Assembly: GCF_001509475.1 (NCBI RefSeq)
Contig: NZ_LLZG01000155.1
Location: 1-6,426 of the forward strand
Reading direction: 5' to 3'
Origin: Streptomyces regalis
GTDB taxonomy: Bacteria > Actinomycetota > Actinomycetes > Streptomycetales > Streptomycetaceae
Length of the DNA stretch: 6,426 nucleotides
Numbering within the stretch: the first letter of the stretch is position 1; every line of letters starts with the position of its first letter. Made by a program: the position numbers and the translations under genes. The notes beneath the pieces were generated by a model, which searched no databases, was not told the origin of the DNA, and was given only the letters and a program-made list of their open reading frames with translations. Below are positions 1 through 4,117 of the stretch, piece after piece.

Positions 1-27
1 GTGGGGGGCTTGGCGGGATGGGTCCAT
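1..27 (-). CDS. Possible 5' end of a divergent gene running off the left edge
   Basis: An ATG on the minus strand at 27-25 begins the reading frame MDPSRQAPH, which stays open to the window edge. An AGGAG sequence (complement of 37-41) lies 9 nt upstream, an acceptable Shine-Dalgarno spacing for Streptomyces. Only nine codons are visible, so no family can be named. If real, the gene is transcribed divergently from the XRE regulator that starts at 269, and the roughly 240 nt between them would carry both promoters. The plus-strand frame across 1-135 is also open, so this call rests on the ribosome binding site alone and is tentative. Confidence 0.3.
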
Positions 28-131
28 GGGTGGCGGCTCCTGTCTGGTGGGGTGGTGAGTGCCCGCGATGGCTCCGCCCGGGTCCGGCCGGCTGCCGGTT
101 CGGGTGCACTTTCGCTTGCGGGCAGGGGGAG

Positions 132-209
132 TTGAGTGACTCCGATGCGTTATCGGCGCCTCACTCAAGGTAGCGACAACGGGTTCTCGCGAGCAACCTA
201 TTCACTCAA
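132..209. promoter_or_regulatory. Nested inverted repeat plus extra half-site upstream of the XRE gene
   Basis: TTGAGTGA (132-139) and TCACTCAA (161-168) form a perfect 8-bp inverted repeat. Nested inside it is a second perfect repeat, CCGAT (142-146) and ATCGG (152-156), around a 5-nt centre. A third copy of TCACTCAA lies at 202-209 in the same direction as the second, so box centres are 29 and 41 bp apart. The array ends 60 nt before the GTG start of the XRE gene. Autoregulation by the XRE protein is the natural guess because such regulators often bind their own promoters, but this is inference. No convincing -35/-10 pair was found nearby. Confidence 0.5.
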
Positions 210-257
210 GCTGATGGACTAACCCCCGGACACGGGGCAGACTTTGATCCGATCACC

Positions 258-263
258 AAGGAG
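258..263 (+). promoter_or_regulatory. Ribosome binding site that fixes the GTG start at 269
   Basis: AAGGAG lies 5 nt before the GTG at 269. It is the only good Shine-Dalgarno sequence near the beginning of this reading frame, and the GTG places the helix-turn-helix at the usual distance from the N terminus. Confidence 0.8.
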
Positions 264-268
264 AACCC

Positions 269-1150
269 GTGGGACTGCGCACCACCATCAGCGAACGACA
301 GCGGCGACTCGGCTTCGAACTCAAACAACTGCGCGAGCAAGCCGGGTTGTCCACGACTGATGCCGCCGATCAGATCGGCATGACGCGCGGACAACTGGGC
401 CACATCGAGGCCGGCCGAACCTCTGTCCTCACTGGGCGATTGCTCGACCTCTGCCGCGTTTACGGTTGCTCGGAGGAGCCCTATATTGAGGCGCTGGTCG
501 CCATGTCCGAGTCCAGCGGCAAAGGCTGGTGGCGTGCGTACAGGAAGCACCTGGGGCCTGACCCTCTGAACCTGGCCGAGCTCGAATCAGAGGCCGTGGA
601 CATCAGGACGCACGAGCCGCTGTTCATCCCGGGCCTCTTCCAGACCGAGGACTACACGCGCTCCATCTTCACGAGCCCCGACCTGGGCTTCACGAACATC
701 GAGGAGGCATTGCGCTTCCGCATGGAACGGCAGCACATCCTGACACGCGACAACCCGCCGTCCGTGCACGCCGTCATCCACGAGTCCGCGTTGCGCATGC
801 GGTTCGGCAGCACCGATGTCGTCCGGGAGCAGCTGCTGCACCTGATCGAGCTGGCGCGTCTGCCGAACGTGACCATCCAGATCTATCCGTTCACGGCCCG
901 GGCGCACGCCGCCCTCACCGGCAACTTCGCGCATGTCATCCCAGCGGAACCGAGGTTGGGCACCGTTGTGGTCGAACAGCTTCTGGGCTCTTACTACTTG
1001 GTGCAGCAGCGCCAGCTTGATGAGTACGGCTCCCTGTTCGACCGCATCGCGGATAACGCCCTCGCACCCATCGACGTATCGTTGGCCCCCGAAACACACT
1101 CGGTGAAGGATTCGCTGGCCCTTGTCCAGCATGTGCTCTACACCCTCTGA
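269..1150 (+). CDS. XRE-family DNA-binding regulator with DUF5753 domain (Scr1-like)
   Basis: This 293-aa cytoplasmic regulator has an N-terminal helix-turn-helix of the XRE/Cro type at about residues 14-70, with the core TTDAADQIG...LGHIEAGR at 29-50. The remainder is a DUF5753 domain, marked by GKGWW (84-88), FIPGLFQTEDY (119-129), HESALRMRFG (171-180) and a C-terminal segment rich in Tyr and Leu. Length and domain order are normal for the large actinomycete family that includes Scr1 and WhiJ-type proteins. The DUF397 gene begins 10 nt after the stop, the standard partner arrangement, so the pair is probably co-transcribed and acts together. In Streptomyces such pairs influence development and antibiotic production; the target here is unknown. 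The nested repeats upstream may be its operator. Codon use is less GC3-biased than in the large secreted gene on the right, consistent with accessory DNA. Confidence 0.93.
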   Translation: MGLRTTISERQRRLGFELKQLREQAGLSTTDAADQIGMTRGQLGHIEAGRTSVLTGRLLDLCRVYGCSEEPYIEALVAMSESSGKGWWRAYRKHLGPDPLNLAELESEAVDIRTHEPLFIPGLFQTEDYTRSIFTSPDLGFTNIEEALRFRMERQHILTRDNPPSVHAVIHESALRMRFGSTDVVREQLLHLIELARLPNVTIQIYPFTARAHAALTGNFAHVIPAEPRLGTVVVEQLLGSYYLVQQRQLDEYGSLFDRIADNALAPIDVSLAPETHSVKDSLALVQHVLYTL

Positions 1151-1160
1151 GGAGGCCCCG

Positions 1161-1361
1161 ATGCCCGAACTGCACTGGCAGAAGTCGTCGTACAGCGGCG
1201 GCCCCGAAGGCAACTGTCTATATGTCGCCACCGCCCCCGACGGAACGATCCGCCTCCGCGAGAGCGACACCCCGGACGTCATCCTGGCCACCGCTCCCGA
1301 AGGCCTCGCCGCCCTTCTACACACCCTCAAGGCCGGCCCTGTCAGCAACTCCCGGCTCTGA
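1161..1361 (+). CDS. DUF397 protein, partner of the upstream XRE regulator (Scr2-like)
   Basis: The 66-aa product starts MPELHWQKSSYSGG, followed by GNCLYVA and a C-terminal half with IRLRESDTPD. This is the hallmark pattern of DUF397 (W-x-KSSYS, then N-C-x-x-V, then RDS/RESD). A frame-extending ATG exists at 1122, but GGAGG (1151-1155) lies 5 nt before the ATG at 1161 and the family always begins just before the W-K-SSYS motif, so 1161 is chosen. The start is only 10 nt beyond the stop of the XRE gene, implying one transcript. DUF397 proteins are small partners of XRE/DUF5753 regulators; in the Scr1/Scr2 type both members are needed for the regulatory effect. Assignment is secure; the biochemical role is not shown by the sequence. 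Confidence 0.93.
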   Translation: MPELHWQKSSYSGGPEGNCLYVATAPDGTIRLRESDTPDVILATAPEGLAALLHTLKAGPVSNSRL

Positions 1362-1388
1362 CCGCGCCGTTCCCTAGGACTGAGGCCG

Positions 1389-1520
1389 ATGGGTTGGTAT
1401 CTATCCTGGCTGAATCGAGATGATGATCGTCACGACGTCTTCTTCGGCGGTTCCGTAGATGAGCGTGATCAAGCATTGGAGTCCGCACGGAGTTACCTCG
1501 CTGCGAACGGCATGAACTAG
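1389..1520 (+). CDS. Possible 43-aa small protein, third gene of the XRE-DUF397 cassette
   Basis: A reading frame from ATG 1389 to TAG 1520 encodes 43 residues beginning MGWYLSWLNRDDD and ending SYLAANGMN. The start is 27 nt after the DUF397 stop, and GAGG (1382-1385) sits 3 nt before the ATG, which is short but usable. The product has an aromatic N terminus (W3, Y4, W7), an acidic patch and an amphipathic helix-like C-terminal part (DQALESARSYLAA). GC at third positions is only about half, unusually low for Streptomyces, so codon statistics do not support it strongly. I do not recognise a family. It ends 14 nt short of the stop of the convergent regulator. Confidence 0.45.
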   Translation: MGWYLSWLNRDDDRHDVFFGGSVDERDQALESARSYLAANGMN

Positions 1521-1534
1521 GGGACTGCCGTTTG

Positions 1535-2386
1535 CTAGCTGAGTGCGTCGATAGCCTTGACGATCAGTGCCCGTGCCCCGACGCCGTAGACGGCGAGGCT
1601 ACGCAGTTGCTCGAACGCATTCACATACAGGGCAATGTCACTGGGCTGGGTGACCGTGATCCGAGCCGACAACAGCTCGACCGAGACGAAGGCGTCGTCG
1701 TACATGTGGAAAGTTTCCATGGGCCAGATAGGCCGCGACGGCGTCGCCTTCGGGATCACGCCGAGGGAGACGGCTGGGAGCGCCCCGGCGGTCAGCAGAT
1801 ATCCAAGTTGGGCGGCCATGGCCTCGGCGTCAGCGACCTGGTGGTAAAGCGCGGACTCCTCCACGACGAGGACGAAGCGACGCCCCTGCTCGTGGAGGAT
1901 GCGGGAGCGTTCAAGCCGAGCTGTCACCGCTTCTGCTACATCGTTGGGGATCTCTCGAAAGTCGGTGATCGCCGTCATCAGACCGGTGGCGTACCCCTCG
2001 GTCTGCAACAGGCCCGGCACCAGGGTCGCGGAGTAGACGCGGAACAACTGGGTCGACTGGAATAGGGGGACATAACTGTTCTGGAGCTGCTTCAGCCCAG
2101 TCCGAAGCCGACGCCGCCACTCCACGTACATCGCCTCGGCGTTGTGCGACTGGGCGATGATGTCGGGTGCCTGGCCGACCGCGTCGCACACCTCGCACCA
2201 CCGGCGGATGTCGTCGGGTGACGGAGGGGTGCGGGCGTTCTCGATGCGGGAGGTCTTCGAGTGCGTCCAGCCGCAGCGGTCGGCCAGCTCAGTGCCCGTG
2301 ATACCTGCCTCGGCGCGTAGCTCGCGCAGTCGCTGGGCGACGCCTTCGCGGGCAGCCTGGGCGGCGGATGACGGAGAGATGGGCAT
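1535..2386 (-). CDS. Second XRE-family regulator with DUF5753 domain
   Basis: This 283-aa cytoplasmic regulator has an XRE helix-turn-helix at about residues 16-52 (GVAQRLRELRAEAGITGTELADRC, then SKTSRIENARTPPS). A DUF5753 region follows, marked by EWRRRLRTGLKQLQ (89-102), the family signature VPGLLQTEGYATG (123-135) and VVEESALYHQV (174-184). The open frame extends 30 codons upstream, but that part lies inside the DUF6879 gene and does not resemble the family, so ATG 2386 is taken. It begins 23 nt after the DUF6879 stop. No good Shine-Dalgarno is visible; the nearest GAAGG is about 15 nt away, so translation may depend on the upstream gene. It differs clearly from the regulator at 269-1150, so the two are not recent duplicates. 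It is the last gene of the minus-strand cassette and converges on the first. Confidence 0.92.
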   Translation of the reverse strand: MPISPSSAAQAAREGVAQRLRELRAEAGITGTELADRCGWTHSKTSRIENARTPPSPDDIRRWCEVCDAVGQAPDIIAQSHNAEAMYVEWRRRLRTGLKQLQNSYVPLFQSTQLFRVYSATLVPGLLQTEGYATGLMTAITDFREIPNDVAEAVTARLERSRILHEQGRRFVLVVEESALYHQVADAEAMAAQLGYLLTAGALPAVSLGVIPKATPSRPIWPMETFHMYDDAFVSVELLSARITVTQPSDIALYVNAFEQLRSLAVYGVGARALIVKAIDALS

Positions 2387-2409
2387 GAGCTGGCCGGTCT
2401 GCCTTCGCG

Positions 2410-2937
2410 CTAGCGGATCTTGTAGTTCTCGTGTGGGATGGCCCGCGCCCAAGCCGCCTCGAACGCCTCGGCGCACAGTTTCGCCGCCGCAGGGTCCTCA
2501 CTGATCTCGCCGCCCGCTGAGGCGCCGTCCCCGGTGAAGTGGTTCCACCGGACGAGGCGACCGTCGATGAGCCACCCGTCGTTGCCGGGCAGTGCGATGT
2601 CCGAGGCCTGACGACGAGGGAGCCACCGCACCTGCTCCCCGGCGATGATGTTCTTGAACGTCCCGTCGTACAGGAAGTGCGTGTATTCGCTCACCGGCTC
2701 GGACACGATGCGGACCCGTCGTACGACGACACCCCGAGCGACCGTCTCGGTGATCAGGGAGTGCCACGGCCGCCACCAGGCCTCGCGGTCCTCCGGGGCG
2801 AGGCGGACGCCGGCTCGCCAGTCGGCAAAGGGTCCTGTCTCGTAGTCGACCGCGTAGGAGTCCCTCATCTCCCAGTGCACAGCGGACCGTTGGGCGGAAC
2901 CGAGCAGCTCATCCCATGTGGGGACGCTCGATGGCAT
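2410..2937 (-). CDS. DUF6879 family protein
   Basis: The 175-aa product matches the DUF6879 pattern common beside XRE/DUF5753 genes in Streptomyces. It has HWEMRDSYAVD near 21-31, FADWRAG at 37-43, VVRRVRIVSEPVSEY at 71-85, AGEQVRWLPRRQA at 99-111, WLIDGRLVRWNHF at 122-134 and the ending AIPHENY. The frame is open 63 codons further upstream, but GGGAGG (complement of 2944-2949) lies 6 nt before ATG 2937 and the extension is an Arg/Ser-rich shadow of the neighbouring gene, so 2937 is the start. It overlaps the end of the 86-aa gene by 29 nt and precedes the XRE gene by 23 nt, so the three form one operon. Its partner is presumably the XRE protein. The molecular function of the family is unknown to me. 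Confidence 0.88.
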   Translation of the reverse strand: MPSSVPTWDELLGSAQRSAVHWEMRDSYAVDYETGPFADWRAGVRLAPEDREAWWRPWHSLITETVARGVVVRRVRIVSEPVSEYTHFLYDGTFKNIIAGEQVRWLPRRQASDIALPGNDGWLIDGRLVRWNHFTGDGASAGGEISEDPAAAKLCAEAFEAAWARAIPHENYKIR

Positions 2938-3169
2938 CGCATGCCTCCCTGATGATGTGCACCATAGTGGCCGGGATCCGGACGACTGCCTCGTGGTCCG
3001 GGATGCCCTTCGCATGGCCGGGGACCTCGAACGCCGCGCACTCGGCTTCGAGTTCGGGCCCCGCCTTCCATCCCTGGAAGACGAGTTCTTGCCTTTCCTG
3101 GTCGGCCCACACAGTGGGGCTCTCACCCTCCCCGGTGTTCGGGTCGATCCCGATGAACTCTATCGACAC
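2909..3169 (-). CDS. Conserved 86-aa small protein heading the DUF6879-XRE operon
   Basis: The product starts (V/M)SIEFIGIDPNTGEGESP, continues TVWADQERQELVFQGWKAG and ends with PDHEAVVRIPATMVHIIREACDA. This matches, from memory, a small hypothetical protein often found just upstream of DUF6879 genes in Streptomyces. An ATG at 3181 is in frame, but GGAGG (complement of 3175-3179) lies 5 nt before the GTG at 3169. That ATG would put the Shine-Dalgarno inside the gene, so GTG 3169 is preferred. The predicted fold is soluble, with a short beta-rich front half and a helical C terminus. No catalytic motif is seen. The 3' end overlaps the DUF6879 start by 29 nt, suggesting coupled translation and stoichiometric production. 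Confidence 0.8.
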   Translation of the reverse strand: MSIEFIGIDPNTGEGESPTVWADQERQELVFQGWKAGPELEAECAAFEVPGHAKGIPDHEAVVRIPATMVHIIREACDAIERPHMG

Positions 3170-3207
3170 GATCTCCTCCAACTCGCACGGCGTGCACCAA
3201 TGTTCGC

Positions 3208-3237
3208 AACCTTTGCTCGGCTCGAAGGGGACGTCAA
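3208..3237 (-). promoter_or_regulatory. Putative promoter of the minus-strand DUF6879-XRE operon
   Basis: On the minus strand, TTGACG (complement of 3232-3237) and AAGGTT (complement of 3208-3213) are separated by 18 nt. The first matches the Streptomyces housekeeping -35 consensus TTGAC(A/G). The second differs from a TAGGTT-type -10 at its first base. Transcription would begin near 3201, leaving a leader of about 30 nt before the GTG at 3169. Spacing and position fit well, but this is a by-eye match. Confidence 0.5.
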
Positions 3238-3266
3238 GGGTGCGAAGTTCCCAGTGACTAGGGCGA

Positions 3267-3295
3267 GTACATCAGTGTGTACATCGGTGCACATC
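3267..3295. promoter_or_regulatory. Three phased (G)TACATC-type boxes in the divergent control region
   Basis: GTACATC occurs at 3267-3273 and 3279-3285, and a one-mismatch copy, GCACATC, occurs at 3289-3295. Spacings are 12 and 10 bp, close to one helical turn each. The second box sits in the palindrome TGTACA, and GTGCAC at the third is also palindromic. The array lies upstream of the minus-strand promoter candidate and about 70 nt before the plus-strand gene at 3363, a plausible operator for controlling both directions. Which protein binds is unknown; the XRE protein of the adjacent operon is a reasonable candidate. Confidence 0.45.
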
Positions 3296-3321
3296 GCTCG
3301 CGTCAGCGCAGACCGGGTCCC

Positions 3322-3327
3322 TAGCGT
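3322..3327 (+). promoter_or_regulatory. Weak -10-like element before the 68-aa gene
   Basis: TAGCGT matches five of six positions of the Streptomyces -10 pattern TAGRNT and lies about 35 nt before the ATG at 3363. No recognisable -35 sits 17-18 nt upstream, so any promoter here would need an activator or another sigma factor. Confidence 0.25.
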
Positions 3328-3362
3328 CACAGGGTGAAGCCACGAAGATTCGGGGAGTATCC

Positions 3363-3569
3363 ATGACCACGAAGCACAAGACGACGCAGGAACCACCCGT
3401 AGTTCTGCCGACCGGCCTGGACGCCTGGCTCCTGGACTGTGCCCCAGTGAAGGACTGTGCCCGCTGTCAGTCCGAGTGGAGACAGCTCAACGCCGCGAAG
3501 AACAAGGGCAGCATCACCAAGGCCGCGAAACACGCAAGGAACGTACGCGACCACGCGGGCGGCCACTGA
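3363..3569 (+). CDS. Small Cys/His-rich protein, possible zinc binder (68 aa)
   Basis: GGGGAG (3352-3357) lies 5 nt before the ATG, giving a well-defined start. The 68-aa product has a polar N terminus, the segment GLDAWLLDC (18-26), a CARC motif (C32, C35) and a helical tail ending NVRDHAGGH with H57, H64 and H68. C-x2-C plus two downstream histidines could ligate a metal. Small actinomycete proteins with a similar C-x2-C and a terminal R-x-H are common near XRE/DUF397-type genes, but I cannot name the family. It is divergent from the minus-strand cassette and its TGA shares bases with the next ATG (TGATG at 3567-3571), indicating coupling. Function unknown; zinc binding is inference. Confidence 0.7.
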   Translation: MTTKHKTTQEPPVVLPTGLDAWLLDCAPVKDCARCQSEWRQLNAAKNKGSITKAAKHARNVRDHAGGH

Positions 3570-3784
3570 TGCCGATGGACATGCAGACCTACCGGGACGG
3601 CCGCAAGCAGGCCACCGACGCGGCGGAGGCGATCCGGGCTGCCCTGGCCAGTCTCGGTCTCCCCGAAAGCGTCTGGGGCAGTGTGCGTCCGATGGTGACG
3701 CACAGCGGCAAGCCGTACGTGCACCTCGGCATGGTGCGTGCGGACGTGGCCGAGAAGGTGGCGGAGGCGATGCGGGGCCAGTGA
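3569..3784 (+). CDS. Small hypothetical protein coupled to the 68-aa gene (71 aa)
   Basis: The product starts MPMDMQTYRDGRKQ, continues with a helix (ATDAAEAIRAALASLG), then GLPESVWGSVRPMV, GKPYVHLGM and a C-terminal helix VAEKVAEAMRG. It resembles, from memory, small Streptomyces proteins with an alpha-beta-alpha layout and a G-x-PYVHLGM strand that occur with XRE-type accessory genes. The ATG at 3569 overlaps the upstream stop in TGATG. ATG codons at 3575 and 3581 are alternatives, and none has a strong Shine-Dalgarno of its own, so translation is probably coupled. The frame stays open upstream to 3476, but that part is the other frame of the 68-aa gene. The stop directly abuts the stop of a minus-strand ORF (TGATCA at 3782-3787). 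Confidence 0.7.
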   Translation: MPMDMQTYRDGRKQATDAAEAIRAALASLGLPESVWGSVRPMVTHSGKPYVHLGMVRADVAEKVAEAMRGQ

Positions 3785-3919
3785 TCAGAACTTGAGAGCG
3801 TATTCCTTGGCAGCTGTGTCGATGCTGGCGGCCAGGCGTCGCAGGTCCACCGAAGATGCTTCGTCCCAGTCAGAGTCACAGCCCCACCCGCACAACCCAT
3901 CAGCCACCCCAAGAGTCAT
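3785..3919 (-). CDS. Possible 44-aa minus-strand ORF, unrecognised
   Basis: From ATG at 3919-3917 the minus strand reads MTLGVADGLCGWGC, then DSDWDEASSVDLRRL, and ends AAKEYALKF. The C-terminal half looks protein-like, with an acidic stretch followed by an amphipathic helix, and its stop abuts the stop of the 71-aa gene. Against it, the duplicated leader at 6179-6276 contains the homologous stretch with ACG in place of ATG and a TGA soon after. Differences between the copies also fall at codon positions 2 and 3 alike, so there is no sign of coding constraint. The ORF start overlaps the left arm of an inverted repeat. It may be a remnant of the 3' end of a lost gene, or chance. Confidence 0.25.
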   Translation of the reverse strand: MTLGVADGLCGWGCDSDWDEASSVDLRRLAASIDTAAKEYALKF

Positions 3920-4117
3920 GATCGTCGCCAGTCCTCTCCGGCCAGCGACGATCACGACCGAGGATCCATGAACCCAGCCAGACGCACGACCACCGCGGCC
4001 GCCGCCGCTGTCGTGCTTGCCACCGCGGGCGGTCTCCTCACCGCCGTCACCGCGCCCGCCTCCGCCGCGACGACCTGCACGTCGCCGGTCTTCAAGCGGC
4101 AGTTCTTCGCGAACACC
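3871..4117 (+). repeat. Direct repeat, copy A: leader plus first 150 coding bases of the PA14-FN3 gene
   Basis: This segment matches 6179-6426. In the leader (3871-3948) I count 14 mismatches and one 1-nt gap over about 79 positions. From about 3949 onward through the leader end and the first 150 coding bases, only one base differs (CTT versus CTC in one Leu codon). The repeat reaches the window edge in copy B, so its full length is unknown. It marks a tandem gene duplication with a sharply more conserved coding start. Confidence 0.95.
3915..3958 (+). promoter_or_regulatory. Leader inverted repeat next to the Shine-Dalgarno of the first PA14-FN3 gene
   Basis: GTCATGATCGTCGC (3915-3928) pairs with GCGACGATCACGAC (3945-3958), 13 of 14 positions, around a 16-nt centre. 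The inner 10 bp are perfect. The right arm ends one base before GAGG (3960-3963), the Shine-Dalgarno for ATG 3968. As DNA it could be an operator; as RNA it would be a stable hairpin immediately beside the ribosome binding site. A related element is present in copy B. Confidence 0.6.

Noticed and set aside
1..135. Open plus-strand frame from the left edge to TGA at 133-135
   Set aside because: Gly/Arg-rich sequence without a recognisable family, and incompatible with the divergent start that has a ribosome binding site; too little to call.
587..1348. 253-codon minus-strand frame opposite the XRE-DUF397 genes
   Set aside because: Antisense of two well-supported genes, no recognisable motif and no Shine-Dalgarno.
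1521..1534. Terminator between the convergent cassettes
   Set aside because: Only 14 nt separate the stops and no stem of useful length was found there or in the flanking codons.
1532..2065. 177-codon plus-strand frame opposite the second XRE gene
   Set aside because: Covers the antisense of the DUF5753 region; composition is shadow-like and no start signal is visible.
1534..2414. GCTAGC at the stop codons of both the second XRE gene and the DUF6879 gene
   Set aside because: Two short hexamers around TAG stops are easily coincidental; no longer repeat or attachment-site structure surrounds them.
2387..2476. N-terminal extension of the second XRE regulator to 2476
   Set aside because: The additional 30 residues are Arg/Gly-rich, overlap the DUF6879 coding sequence and are not part of the family; ATG 2386 gives the usual N terminus.
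3267..3295. CRISPR-like or iteron array
   Set aside because: Only three 7-bp boxes at helical-turn spacing; there are no spacers of CRISPR size and no replication protein gene nearby. An operator is more likely.
2918..3337. 139-codon plus-strand frame across the divergent control region
   Set aside because: Runs through the minus-strand promoter candidate and the phased boxes, and opposes the well-supported 86-aa and DUF6879 genes.
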